NCBI RefSeq assembly: GCF_001592305.1
Contig: NZ_BCWR01000004.1
Location: forward strand, 186,001-250,000
DNA length: 64,000 bases
Direction: 5' to 3'
Source: Hydrogenophaga taeniospiralis CCUG 15921
GTDB lineage: Bacteria; Pseudomonadota; Gammaproteobacteria; Burkholderiales; Burkholderiaceae_C
Shown here: positions 29,194-37,527 of the stretch, one piece after another
Layout of the letters: each line of letters opens with the position of its first letter
Position numbering within the stretch: position 1 is the first letter of the stretch
Notes under the pieces: generated by a model
What the model was told of the DNA's origin: nothing
What the model saw: only the letters and a program-made list of their open reading frames with translations
Database searches by the model: none
Position numbers and translations under genes: made by a program

Positions 29194-30081
29194 TCAAGCC
29201 TGCAAGCCGCCCAGAAACCGGTCGTTCAAGGCCTGCAGCCCCAGCTCATCGAGCACCTGCTGCAGGCGCGCGCGGGCCCGGGCCTGTTGTGCGCTGTGGT
29301 CCGGCCCGGCCTTGCGGGCCAGGATCAGTTCGTTCTTCATGGAGTGCTCCCAGCCCACCAACTCGGTCACAGTGACGCCGTAGCCGTGCGCTTCGAGCTG
29401 CAGGCAGCGCAGCACGTTGGTGATCTGGCTGCCGAACTCGCGCGTGTGCAGCGGGTGGCGCCACAGTTCGGCCAGTGGTGTGCGCGCCAGGTTCAGCGCC
29501 TTGGTGCTGCGCATCACGCCCGCCACCTCGGCCTGGCAACACGGCACCAGCACCATGAAGCGCGCCTGCTTGGCCAGACCGAAGGCGATGGCGTCGTCGG
29601 TGGCGGTGTCGCAGGCGTGCAGCGCGGTCACCACGTCGATGCGCGGCGGCAGGTCGGGGTGGCTCAGCGCCTGCTGCACCGTGGTGGCCAGGAAGGCCAT
29701 GCGATCAAAACCCAGCCGGGCCGCGAGTCCCTGCGATTTCGCCACCAGCTCGGCGCGCGACTCCACGCCGTACACGTGGCCCACCGGCTTGTCCTTGAAG
29801 AACAGGTCGTAGAGGATGAAGCCCAGGTAGGACTTGCCCGCGCCGTGGTCGGCCAGGGTCACGTCGCCACGCTCTTTCAGCACCTCGGCCAACAGCGGTT
29901 CGATGAACTGCACCAGGTGGTAGACCTGCTTGAGCTTGCGCCGCGTGTCCTGGTTGAGCTTGCCCTCGCGGGTGAGGATGTGCAGCTCCTTGAGCAGCTC
30001 CACCGACTGGCCCGGCCGCAGCTCGGGCAGTTGCTCCTCCAGGGTCTGGGGCGGGCGTTTTTTCAGGGCGGCTTTGGACAT
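29194..30081 (-). CDS. Class I SAM-dependent methyltransferase (Methyltransf_32-like)
   Basis: A 295-residue cytosolic methyltransferase. The start at 30081 (MSKAALKKRPPQTLEEQLPE) follows no similarity upstream. The SAM motif is ADHGAGKSYLGFILYDLF, the second acidic position is YGVESRAELV, and the family stretch is TALHACDTATDDAIAFG followed by VLVPCCQAEVAG. HACDTATD plus PCCQ is the mark of Methyltransf_32/TRM13-like proteins, some of which act on tRNA. The bacterial substrate is unknown. It is divergent from srkA with 57 bp between starts. Confidence 0.82.
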   Translation of the reverse strand: MSKAALKKRPPQTLEEQLPELRPGQSVELLKELHILTREGKLNQDTRRKLKQVYHLVQFIEPLLAEVLKERGDVTLADHGAGKSYLGFILYDLFFKDKPVGHVYGVESRAELVAKSQGLAARLGFDRMAFLATTVQQALSHPDLPPRIDVVTALHACDTATDDAIAFGLAKQARFMVLVPCCQAEVAGVMRSTKALNLARTPLAELWRHPLHTREFGSQITNVLRCLQLEAHGYGVTVTELVGWEHSMKNELILARKAGPDHSAQQARARARLQQVLDELGLQALNDRFLGGLQA

Positions 30082-30138
30082 GCGCCGATCATAGGCGAGG
30101 CCTATGGCGGCGCCCCCTCGCCCCGGCGACAATCGCCC

Positions 30139-31197
30139 ATGACCTCCGATGCCCCCCACCTCCACCCCTACACCGCCCTCACCCCCGACGTGGTGCAGGA
30201 CGCGCTGGGCCAGATCGGCCTGTGGGGCGACGGGCGCATGGCCGCGCTCAACAGCTTCGAGAACCGGGTCTACCAGATCCATCTGGAAACGCCGCACGAG
30301 GGGCACGAGCAGGTGGTCGCCAAGTTCTACCGCCCCGAACGCTGGAGCGACGAACAGATCGCCGAAGAGCACGCCTTCGCGGCCGAACTGGTGGCGGCCG
30401 AAATCCCCGTGGTGCCGCCGCTGGTGGTCCAGGGGGCCACGCTGCACCACTTCGGTGGTTTCGCCTTTGCGGTGAGCCCGCGCCGCGGCGGACGCCGGCC
30501 CGAGCTGGACGACTTCGAGGTGCTCGAATGGATCGGCCGCTTTCTGGCGCGCATCCACACGGTGGGCGCATCGCGCCCCTTTGTCTGCCGCCCGGCGCTC
30601 GACGCTGCCACCTTCGCGCACGAGCCGCGCGACTGGCTGCTGCAGCACCAGGCCATCGCGCCCGAGGTGCGCACCGCCTGGACCGAAGCCCTGCAGGAGG
30701 CCCTGGCGCTGATCGAGGCGCACCCGGCGCTGCGCCCGCAGGCAGCTGACGCAGCGAAGGTAGACGCTGAAGGCGGCGGCATCGCCCGCATCCGGCTGCA
30801 CGGCGACTGCCACCCCGGCAACATCCTCTGGACCCCCGAAGGCCAGCCCGGCGCCGGCCCGCATTTCGTGGACCTGGACGATGCGCGCACCGGCCCGGCG
30901 GTGCAGGACCTGTGGATGCTGCTCAGCGGCGACCGCCGCCAGCAGACGCAGCAGCTCGGCGCGCTGATCGACGGCTACGAACAGTTCCGACCCTTCGACC
31001 GGCGCGAACTCGCCCTGATCGAACCGCTGCGCACCCTGCGCCTGATCCACTACAGCGCCTGGCTGGCGCGGCGCTGGCAGGACCCGGCCTTCCCGGTCAA
31101 CTTTCCCTGGTTCGGCAGCCGCGACTACTGGCAAAGCCAGGTCGACATGCTGGTCGAGCAGATCGAGGAAATGCAGGGCGAGCCGCTGATGGCGTAA
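30139..31197 (+). CDS. srkA: Stress-response serine/threonine protein kinase SrkA (YihE/RdoA)
   Basis: A 352-residue kinase of the aminoglycoside phosphotransferase-like fold. Characteristic positions are LNSFENRVYQIHLE for the nucleotide loop, VVAKFYRPERWSDEQIAEEH with the ATP-binding Lys, and the catalytic loop IRLHGDCHPGNILW with HGD, then FVDLDDARTGPAVQDLWML with the metal-binding DLDD. E. coli SrkA counters programmed death through the MazEF module and is tied to envelope stress. A family A repeat follows its stop. Confidence 0.9.
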   Translation: MTSDAPHLHPYTALTPDVVQDALGQIGLWGDGRMAALNSFENRVYQIHLETPHEGHEQVVAKFYRPERWSDEQIAEEHAFAAELVAAEIPVVPPLVVQGATLHHFGGFAFAVSPRRGGRRPELDDFEVLEWIGRFLARIHTVGASRPFVCRPALDAATFAHEPRDWLLQHQAIAPEVRTAWTEALQEALALIEAHPALRPQAADAAKVDAEGGGIARIRLHGDCHPGNILWTPEGQPGAGPHFVDLDDARTGPAVQDLWMLLSGDRRQQTQQLGALIDGYEQFRPFDRRELALIEPLRTLRLIHYSAWLARRWQDPAFPVNFPWFGSRDYWQSQVDMLVEQIEEMQGEPLMA

Positions 31198-31202
31198 AGG
31201 GC

Positions 31203-31282
31203 CTCCCCCGCGCCCGGCTGCGCCGGTCACCCCCTCAAGAGGGCGCCAGCAGCGACCCGGCAAAGCCGGTTCCGCGCTGGCC
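31203..31282 (+). repeat. Family A intergenic repeat
   Basis: Sense-oriented copy starting five bases after the srkA stop: CTCCCCCGCGCCCGGCTGCG, TCACCCCCTCAAGAGGGCGC, ACCCGGCAAAGCCGG, TTCCGCGCTGGCCCC. It separates srkA from the ohrR promoter. Confidence 0.85.
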
Positions 31283-31349
31283 CCGGCCGAACCCCTTCGC
31301 ACGACGCGTACCGCGCTCCGAAAAGACCTTCTCCTCAAAAAGGTTTCTA

Positions 31350-31362
31350 GCAATTAAATTGC
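31350..31362 (+). promoter_or_regulatory. Putative OhrR operator
   Basis: GCAATTAAATTGC is a perfect palindrome around a central base, 33 bp before the ohrR start. It resembles the AATT-centred palindromes bound by OhrR repressors (B. subtilis TACAATT-AATTGTA). It lies in a markedly AT-rich patch with a TAAATC box at 31371-31376 as a possible -10. Autoregulation of ohrR-ohr, relieved by organic peroxides, is the expected logic. Confidence 0.65.
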
Positions 31363-31394
31363 ACACAACTTAAATCAACCCTACAGTTCACCCC

Positions 31395-31844
31395 ATGGCA
31401 ACACCCGCTCTCAACCCCGACCAGGCCCTGCGGCTGGACAACCAGCTCTGCTTCGCGCTGTATTCCGCATCGCTGGCGATGACCAAGCTGTACAAGCCCC
31501 TGCTGGACGAACTGGGCCTGACCTACCCGCAGTACCTCGCCCTGCTGGTGCTGTGGGAGCAGGATGGCGTGACCGTGTCCGAACTCGGCGAGCGCCTTTA
31601 CCTCGACTCCGGCACGCTCACCCCGCTGCTCAAGCGCATGGAAGCCGCCGGCCTGCTGTCGCGGCTGCGTGATGCGACCGACGAGCGCCGGGTACTGATC
31701 CGCCTGACCGCGGCGGGCCGCAAGCTCAAGACCCGCGCCGTGCGTCTGCCGGGCTGCGTGCTGCAGGCCACGCAATGCGAAGTGGCCGACGCCATGGCAT
31801 TGACCCACCAGATCCAGGCGCTGCGCAACCGGCTCGTCGCCTGA
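31395..31844 (+). CDS. ohrR: Organic hydroperoxide-sensing MarR-family repressor OhrR
   Basis: A 149-residue MarR-type winged-helix repressor that loses DNA affinity when its reactive Cys is oxidised by organic peroxides. The peroxidatic Cys is Cys19 in [14 protein letters not shown], with the two Tyr partners downstream in [11 protein letters not shown]. Cys121 and Cys128 in the C-terminal helix indicate the two-Cys (Xanthomonas-like) type, which forms an intersubunit disulfide. The recognition region is [16 protein letters not shown]. It is 51 bp upstream of ohr in the same direction. Confidence 0.92.
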   Translation: MATPALNPDQALRLDNQLCFALYSASLAMTKLYKPLLDELGLTYPQYLALLVLWEQDGVTVSELGERLYLDSGTLTPLLKRMEAAGLLSRLRDATDERRVLIRLTAAGRKLKTRAVRLPGCVLQATQCEVADAMALTHQIQALRNRLVA

Positions 31845-31895
31845 CCCTCTTTTTTCACCCGCTTCGCTGAAGCAACCACCCTCAAAGGAACCACC

Positions 31896-32327
31896 ATGGC
31901 CACCTCTCTCGACAAAGTGATCTACACCGCCCGCGCCCACACCACCGGCGGTCGCGAAGGCAGCTCGCGCACCGACGACGGTCTGCTCGACATCAAACTG
32001 TCCCCGCCCAAGGTCATGGGTGGTGCCGGCAACGCGACCAACCCCGAACAGCTGTTCGCCGCGGGCTATTCGGCCTGCTTCATGGGCGCGCTCAAGCACG
32101 TCGCGGGCATGAAAAAGGTGGCCGTTCCGGCCGACGCGTCGATCGACGCCGAAGTGGACATTGGCCCTATCCCGGCCGGTTTCGGCATTGCCGCCCGCCT
32201 GACCGTGAGCCTGCCCGGTATGGACCGCGCCGTGGCGCAGGACCTGGTGGACACCGCGCACCAGGTGTGCCCGTATTCCAACGCCACGCGCGGCAACATC
32301 GACGTGACCATCGCCCTGGCCGACTGA
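31896..32327 (+). CDS. ohr: Organic hydroperoxide resistance protein Ohr
   Basis: Thiol peroxidase of the OsmC/Ohr family, 143 residues, reducing organic and fatty acid hydroperoxides with lipoyl proteins as electron donors. Catalytic Cys61 ([14 protein letters not shown]) and resolving Cys125 ([13 protein letters not shown]) are in place, as are the catalytic Arg20 region (TTGGREG) and Glu51 (NPEQLFA). AAAGGA lies before the ATG. Paired with the upstream repressor gene ohrR. Confidence 0.95.
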   Translation: MATSLDKVIYTARAHTTGGREGSSRTDDGLLDIKLSPPKVMGGAGNATNPEQLFAAGYSACFMGALKHVAGMKKVAVPADASIDAEVDIGPIPAGFGIAARLTVSLPGMDRAVAQDLVDTAHQVCPYSNATRGNIDVTIALAD

Positions 32328-32344
32328 TCGGCCCCGGGCTCACG

Positions 32345-32378
32345 GCAGCGGGCGGCTCCCTCTGGGGCCGCCCGCTGC
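32345..32378. terminator. Strong hairpin between convergent ohr and phcQ
   Basis: GCAGCGGGCGGC and GCCGCCCGCTGC form a perfect 12-pair stem with a ten-base loop. It has no T-tract on either strand, but its place between two convergent stops suggests a bidirectional transcript end. Confidence 0.6.
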
Positions 32379-32386
32379 GGCCCGGA

Positions 32387-33349
32387 TCACCCGCCCGGGG
32401 CTTGGCCGCCCACGCGCTCCATGGCGTCGGCCAGCCAGTCTGTCGGCGGCGCCTCGGCGCTCGCGGGCTGCAGGAGCCAGGCCCCGTCCACCAGTTCGAC
32501 CCGCGCACCGCCACCCTGCCAGAGCAACCAGGCCAGCCAGCCGCACTGCGCTTCGCTGGCAGCAGTGCCAGCCGGCGCCGACAGCAAGGCGGTCAAGGGC
32601 GCTACATCGCTCAACCGCACGCCGTCTCCCCGCACCTCACCCCCCACCGCCTGCGCCAGCGCAGACAGTGCCTCGGCGCCCTCGCGCCGCGGGCCGAAAC
32701 GCTCCAGCCACAGCCGCAGTTGCACGGCGATCGACGCACCGCGCCGCGCCTCGGCCTGCAACAGATCGGCGTGGTCCCAGTGGTTCCAGTCGAGCGCGGG
32801 AGCCTCGAAGCCCACGGCCAGCGCGGTCTGGGCAAAACAGTACAGGGCCGGCTCGGCGCCCTCGCCGTGCACGGCCGCGCCCACCATCAGCAGCGCCGCC
32901 AGCCGGTTGCCCAGCAACTGGCTTTGCTGCGCCAGCAGCTTGTCGCGCAGCAGGTCGTCGCGCTCACCGCGCAAGTCCGCCAGCTCCAGCGCGTTGCGCA
33001 GGTCGGCCCGCAGGCTGTCCAGTTCCCAGGGCTTGTTGATGTAGCGGTAGATCTCGCCGGTGTTGATCGCCTCGATGGCCTCACCCAGCTCGGAGTAGGC
33101 GGTGGTCAGCATGCGCACGATGCCGGGGTAGTACTCGCGGGCGTGGCGCAGCAGTTCGTTGCCCCGCTCACCGGGCATGCGCTGGTCGCACACCAGCACG
33201 GCGATCTCGTCGCCATGGTCGCGCAGCATCGCGCGCCCCTCTTCCACCGAGCCAGCGGTGAGCACCGGGGCGAGCGGGCCGACAAGGCGCTCGAAATACT
33301 TCAAGGCCATCGCCTCGTCGTCGACATACAGGATCTTGGTGGGCTTCAT
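32387..33349 (-). CDS. phcQ: PhcQ-like response regulator
   Basis: A 320-residue response regulator, last gene of the phc-type operon. The receiver domain spans residues 1-125: acidic pocket YVDDEA, phosphoacceptor Asp55 in VCDQRMPG, LTTAYSE and Lys106 in INKPWE. The C-terminal 190 residues have no DNA-binding or HD-GYP domain that I can recognise and include a coiled start (RGERDDLLRDKLLAQQSQLL). In Ralstonia, PhcQ is the fourth product of phcBSRQ and passes the quorum signal on with PhcR. The ATG overlaps the upstream stop (ATGA). Confidence 0.78.
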   Translation of the reverse strand: MKPTKILYVDDEAMALKYFERLVGPLAPVLTAGSVEEGRAMLRDHGDEIAVLVCDQRMPGERGNELLRHAREYYPGIVRMLTTAYSELGEAIEAINTGEIYRYINKPWELDSLRADLRNALELADLRGERDDLLRDKLLAQQSQLLGNRLAALLMVGAAVHGEGAEPALYCFAQTALAVGFEAPALDWNHWDHADLLQAEARRGASIAVQLRLWLERFGPRREGAEALSALAQAVGGEVRGDGVRLSDVAPLTALLSAPAGTAASEAQCGWLAWLLWQGGGARVELVDGAWLLQPASAEAPPTDWLADAMERVGGQAPGG

Positions 33350-34551
33350 GGAGCCTCCTCGGGTTTGGAGTCGTCGGTGGATGGGAAATACAGCGTCACC
33401 GCTGTGCCCTGACCCGGTTCGGACCGCACGTCGATGGAGCCACCCAGGGTGGTCATCACACGCCGGCAGAACAACAGGCCCATGCCGCTGCCACCGGCAT
33501 CGGCCCGCGTGGTCACGGGCTCCTTGGTCAGGCGCTGCAACACATCGGGTGGCACACCCGGGCCGTTGTCGCTCACGCAAATGGCGGCCTGCTCGGGCAG
33601 GCCCGGCGCGGGCACCGCCCGCAGCAGCGCGATGAGCACCCCGGGCTCCCCGGGCAAGTCCGAGCGCAGCGCCAGCAGCGCGTTCTTGACCAGGGTGCAC
33701 AGCACCAGGTAGAGCAGGTCACGGCGACCCGGCAGGCGGAAATCGGCAGCCAGGTCACAGGTCAGCCATTGCGCCTCGTCGCCGTCGAACGGGTATTCGT
33801 CGCGCACGGCCCCCACCAGATCGCTGGCGAGCAGGCTCTCGGAGGCGTCGCGGCGGTAGGCGTCGCGCGCGGTCAGGACAAAGGTGGACACCAGGGACTG
33901 CGCGTAATCGGCGCGGCGCTGCGCCGCCTCGATCATCTTGAGCACTTCGCCGGGCTTTTGCTGCGCGATGTGCGCCATGCCGGCCTCCCCTTCGGGCAGG
34001 TCGCGGTGTCGCTCGCGCATCGCCGCGAGGTAGCCGCGCACCGTCGCCAGCGGCGTGGTGACTTCGTGCGCCAGAAAACCCAGGGTCTCGCGCAGGGTGG
34101 CCGCGCGGCGCTCGATCAGCGCCTGCTCGCGCGCGCGGCGCACGCTGGAGGCCAGCGCCTCGCGCAACACCTGGCGCGTCAGGGCCTCGTCCAGCGGCTT
34201 CTCCAGGATCGCCTCCACATGCCCCTGGTTGACCGCGGACATGGCCACGTCCTTGTCGGCATAGGCCGACACCAGCAGCCGCGCCACGTGGGGAAAGCGT
34301 TGCCGCACCTCGCTGAGCAAGGTCACACCGTCGCGTACCGGCATGGCGTAGTCGGTGAGCAGCACGGCCACCTCCTGCCCACGCTGCTCCAGCAGGGCCA
34401 GCGCTTCGTCCACGCTGCCGGCCGTGAGGACGGTGAACTCGTCGCCGTACATGCGGGCAAACCATTTGCAGGCCTGCGGCTCGTCGTCCACCATCAGGAT
34501 GGCGTGCGTGCCCATCGGTGCGGGCGAATCACCTGCGGGGTTGGAATTCAT
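33346..34551 (-). CDS. phcR: PhcR-like hybrid response regulator/histidine kinase
   Basis: A 401-residue protein with the reversed domain order typical of PhcR: receiver first (residues 15-135, Asp67 in LLTDYAMPVRDG, Lys118 in EKPLDE), then a kinase part with GFLAHEVTTPLATVRGYLAA (His162) and HATPase boxes CVSDNGPGVPPDVLQRL and GSGMGLLFCRRVMTTLGGS. Cytosolic, with no membrane segment. In Ralstonia PhcR receives the signal from PhcS and releases the LysR regulator PhcA. Both ends overlap the neighbouring genes by four bases, so the operon is tightly coupled. Confidence 0.8.
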   Translation of the reverse strand: MNSNPAGDSPAPMGTHAILMVDDEPQACKWFARMYGDEFTVLTAGSVDEALALLEQRGQEVAVLLTDYAMPVRDGVTLLSEVRQRFPHVARLLVSAYADKDVAMSAVNQGHVEAILEKPLDEALTRQVLREALASSVRRAREQALIERRAATLRETLGFLAHEVTTPLATVRGYLAAMRERHRDLPEGEAGMAHIAQQKPGEVLKMIEAAQRRADYAQSLVSTFVLTARDAYRRDASESLLASDLVGAVRDEYPFDGDEAQWLTCDLAADFRLPGRRDLLYLVLCTLVKNALLALRSDLPGEPGVLIALLRAVPAPGLPEQAAICVSDNGPGVPPDVLQRLTKEPVTTRADAGGSGMGLLFCRRVMTTLGGSIDVRSEPGQGTAVTLYFPSTDDSKPEEAP

Positions 34552-35897
34552 GCGGGTGGCCTCGGTAAATCAAAAACAAACTCGGTCCAGGCACCCTGCT
34601 CGCTCTCGACCATCAGGGTGCCTCCATGTCGCTGCACGATGCCGTAGCTCATGCTCAGACCCAGCCCCAGGCCGGCGCCCACGTCGCGGGTGGTGAAGAA
34701 GGGCTCGAACACGCGCCCGATGTTGGCCGGCTCGATGCCCAGGCCGTTGTCGCGGACCGACACCCACAGGCGGCCCTCGCGCGCCTGCACGCGCAGCGCG
34801 ATCTGCGGCTGCTCGCGCTGGGCCTTCTGCACCGCGTGCGCGGCGTTGCTCAGCAGGTTGATCAACACGCCAATGATGGCCGGCTCATCGCCCAGCACGT
34901 GCGTGTCCTGCGGCATCTCGACCGGCACGTCGATGCCCTTGAGCTCGTAGCCGGCCAGCCGCAGCGCCGAGCGGATGGCGTTTTCCAGCAGGAAGGGGCG
35001 CTGGCTGTTTTCACCGGGCTTCTGGTAGGCGAAGGTCTTGAGGTCGGAGACGATGTTCTGGATGCGCTGCATGCCCTCGCGGGCATCCTCCAGGCTTTCC
35101 TTGAGCAGGGCATCGGCGGCAACGGCCGGCATGGCCAGCCCCATGTTGATCGCCATCAGGCTGTAGTTCACCGGGTTGTTGAGCTCGTGCAGCAGGCCGG
35201 CCGAGAGGGTGCCGATGGCGGCCATCTTTTCGCGCTGCAGCAGTTGGCCCTTGAGTTCGGCCAAGGTGCGATTGGTCTCCATCAAGACCGTGTTCTGCTC
35301 GGCGACCTCGCGGCGCAGCGCGAACAAGGTGAATCGACCGCGCTCGTTGAAATACGTGCAGAAGGAACTCAGGATGGCCGCTGTGAGGAGAAACAACGAG
35401 TAACCGATAAATCGGTACGCGTCCTGGATGCCGCCCGGATGCAATACGCAGGCGGCAACGTATATGGCCAGCGTGCCCAGTCCGAAAGCCAGGCTTTCGA
35501 AAAAACGCACCGGCAGGATGATGCCTGTGGCATAGAGCGCCAGGTGCAGACCCACGAAGTAGATCGACCCATCACCTTCCGTGCGCCAGATCATCCAGCT
35601 GATCATCAACTGCGGCATCGAAAGCCAGAGCATTGTGAGCGGACTGACCCAGGCAGCGCCTACGTGCGACCGCAATACCAGGTAGACCAGAAGGATGGCC
35701 AGCGCAGTCCCGATACGCACCGGCGCCAGCACCTCAAAGAGCTCGTTGTAGAGCGAGAAATCGAGTCCCAAGCCGAGCACGATCAGCAGCGACGCCACCA
35801 GCGCGGTGCCCTTGGAAAAGGCCCGACGATATTCGTTCTGCTCTTCGTGGTAGGGCGACAGCCCAGGTACCTGGAAACGCGGAAAACTGAGCATCAT
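34548..35897 (-). CDS. phcS: PhcS-like membrane sensor histidine kinase
   Basis: A 449-residue kinase with six predicted membrane helices between residues 32 and 181 and almost no periplasmic loops, as expected for detecting a lipophilic signal within the membrane. A linker coiled coil (residues 190-222) leads to the H-box GTLSAGLLHELNNPVNYSLM (His237). Then come the N-box VLINLLSNAAHAVQKA and the G-boxes VRDNGLGIEP and GLGLGLSMSYGIVQRHGG. It resembles CqsS/PhcS receptors. It starts seven bases after phcB. The expected ligand is a 3-hydroxy fatty acid methyl ester. Confidence 0.82.
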   Translation of the reverse strand: MMLSFPRFQVPGLSPYHEEQNEYRRAFSKGTALVASLLIVLGLGLDFSLYNELFEVLAPVRIGTALAILLVYLVLRSHVGAAWVSPLTMLWLSMPQLMISWMIWRTEGDGSIYFVGLHLALYATGIILPVRFFESLAFGLGTLAIYVAACVLHPGGIQDAYRFIGYSLFLLTAAILSSFCTYFNERGRFTLFALRREVAEQNTVLMETNRTLAELKGQLLQREKMAAIGTLSAGLLHELNNPVNYSLMAINMGLAMPAVAADALLKESLEDAREGMQRIQNIVSDLKTFAYQKPGENSQRPFLLENAIRSALRLAGYELKGIDVPVEMPQDTHVLGDEPAIIGVLINLLSNAAHAVQKAQREQPQIALRVQAREGRLWVSVRDNGLGIEPANIGRVFEPFFTTRDVGAGLGLGLSMSYGIVQRHGGTLMVESEQGAWTEFVFDLPRPPA

Positions 35898-35904
35898 CGG
35901 GTCC

Positions 35905-37308
35905 TCATATCGTTGGGACGCGGAACTCGGCGAAGACGTTGAGACCCGTGGCGTCCGTGTAGATCGAAGTGTCCTGCCGCTCCGGCGGCAGGACAGACTC
36001 CAGCCCCACCTCGTCGCGGTAGATCAAGTGCCATTCCAGCAGATGTTCCATGAGAACCCTCTGCGAATTGTTCGAATGCACGTTGGTCACGAGAACCTGC
36101 CCTCCGGCTTGCGTGCGCGAAACGAAATACTGCAGCAGTCGAGAGCAGACCTTGTCCGAAAGATAGTCAAACAGGCCCGCGCAGTACACGAAATCGATGG
36201 TTTCGCTTTCGCGAACAGGCGCCAGCCGGCTGGTGCGCTTCAGCAGGTCGTGCACGGACTCATTGACGAACTCGACCTGCACCCGTCGACCAGTCTCGCG
36301 GGCAGCCTCGGCGATCTTGTTCCGCGTGTACTCGATCGTCGGTTCGCTGAAGTCCATCAGCGTGAAGGCAATGCTGTCCGGATTTTCGTCCTGGGCGATG
36401 AAGCGTCGAATCTCGACGGCCGGTCCGCAGCCCACATTCAGCACGCGTGCCTGGCGGCCTTCGCGCCGCGCTTGCTGGGCGACTCGCAACAGCGACTCGA
36501 CCAGAATATCGATGCGGTTGCGATGTGCCTGGGCGACGCCTGCCTTCAGAAATGCGGCGTTGACGATCTGGAAGTAGGTGTTGGGGCCCTGGCGCGGGTC
36601 ACCCAGGATCTGATTGACCATTTCGTAGTCGCCCGCATAGCCCAGCGGCTTGGTGAAGGTGCGGTAGACGAAGGGCGCACGCAGCAGCAAGGGGTGCAGC
36701 GAGGTCTGTGCGAAGTTGCGGTGCGCCACCGCGTCCTCCAGTGGCACGCGCCGGCCTTCGTCTTCGAGCCAGACCAGGTACTCCGCGCTCTTCTCCATGA
36801 TGGGCGCGGACAGCTCGTCGAACACATCCGAGCGGATACGGCCATCGGCCTCGCGCGGCAGGAAGGATGACAAGTCGGCCTGATCCGCCCAGCGTGCGGT
36901 GTCAGCCAGAAAGGCACGAAACTCGCTGATCATGACCTGGTAGCTCTGCCTGATCTTGAAGCGTCCCTCCCAGTCGGACACGAAACGCTCCGCCTCGCCG
37001 CGCACTTGGCGAATGTCGCCGCGGATCGCGTTGAGGTCGGACCACTCGTCGATCAGGGCTACCGACACCACGGCCATGAGCCCTGTGTTCAGCAAGCTGA
37101 CCACCACGGCCTTGCCCTTGTAGATGTTGCGTTCGCCCGAGCGGATGGTCAGCTCGCTGAGCACTTCGCTCACCTGCACGATGGAGTACGGGTTGTAGAT
37201 CTCCATCACCAGCGAGCGGCGCTGCAGGCTGGTCAGGGATCCGCGAGCGCTCTCGCCCTGGCTGTTGCGGAAGGTGACGACGTGATCGAAAGGACGCTGG
37301 AGGTACAC
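35905..37308 (-). CDS. phcB: PhcB-like SAM-dependent methyltransferase (quorum signal synthase)
   Basis: A 467-residue protein, first in the operon. The C-terminal half is a class I methyltransferase: motif I RVLNVGCGPAVEI (residues 288-300), acidic strand end FTLMDFSEPTIEY, then ETIDFVYCAGLFDYLSD. The N-terminal 100 residues (RRSLVMEIYNPYSIVQVSEV) look beta-rich and may be a PilZ-like or lipid-binding module. In Ralstonia PhcB methylates 3-hydroxy fatty acids to the signals 3-OH PAME or 3-OH MAME. The start is a GTG at 37308, the first possible after an in-frame stop, without an obvious ribosome site; ATG at residue 35 is the alternative. Confidence 0.82.
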   Translation of the reverse strand: MYLQRPFDHVVTFRNSQGESARGSLTSLQRRSLVMEIYNPYSIVQVSEVLSELTIRSGERNIYKGKAVVVSLLNTGLMAVVSVALIDEWSDLNAIRGDIRQVRGEAERFVSDWEGRFKIRQSYQVMISEFRAFLADTARWADQADLSSFLPREADGRIRSDVFDELSAPIMEKSAEYLVWLEDEGRRVPLEDAVAHRNFAQTSLHPLLLRAPFVYRTFTKPLGYAGDYEMVNQILGDPRQGPNTYFQIVNAAFLKAGVAQAHRNRIDILVESLLRVAQQARREGRQARVLNVGCGPAVEIRRFIAQDENPDSIAFTLMDFSEPTIEYTRNKIAEAARETGRRVQVEFVNESVHDLLKRTSRLAPVRESETIDFVYCAGLFDYLSDKVCSRLLQYFVSRTQAGGQVLVTNVHSNNSQRVLMEHLLEWHLIYRDEVGLESVLPPERQDTSIYTDATGLNVFAEFRVPTI

Positions 37309-37457
37309 GTTGGAACCATTTGATCAGGTGGAGAGACGGTGCCTGGACGCCGCCCCTGGAAGGACTCCCCGAACCCCAGTGTAGTCATCTGAAACGCCAG
37401 CGCGCGTCAACCCCTCCATTGGCCACCGATCGTGTGGGCCATGCGCCCGGGCCCATG

Positions 37458-37496
37458 AAAAAAGCCCATGCGGGCCGGCAAGGGCACGCATGGGCT
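37458..37496 (-). terminator. Rho-independent terminator after the 2OG oxygenase gene
   Basis: On the minus strand AGCCCATGCG, a 14-base loop, CGCATGGGCT, then a run of six T. A ten-pair stem, 32 bp past the oxygenase stop. It also isolates the phc promoter region upstream of 37308. Confidence 0.85.
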
Positions 37497-37527
37497 CAGA
37501 GGCTGAGCGCCGCTCTGGCGGCCTGGA

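Noticed and set aside
29194..31353. A 719-codon minus-strand frame joining the methyltransferase to upstream sequence
   Set aside because: Only the last 295 codons have methyltransferase motifs; the rest is antisense to srkA and includes a translated repeat.
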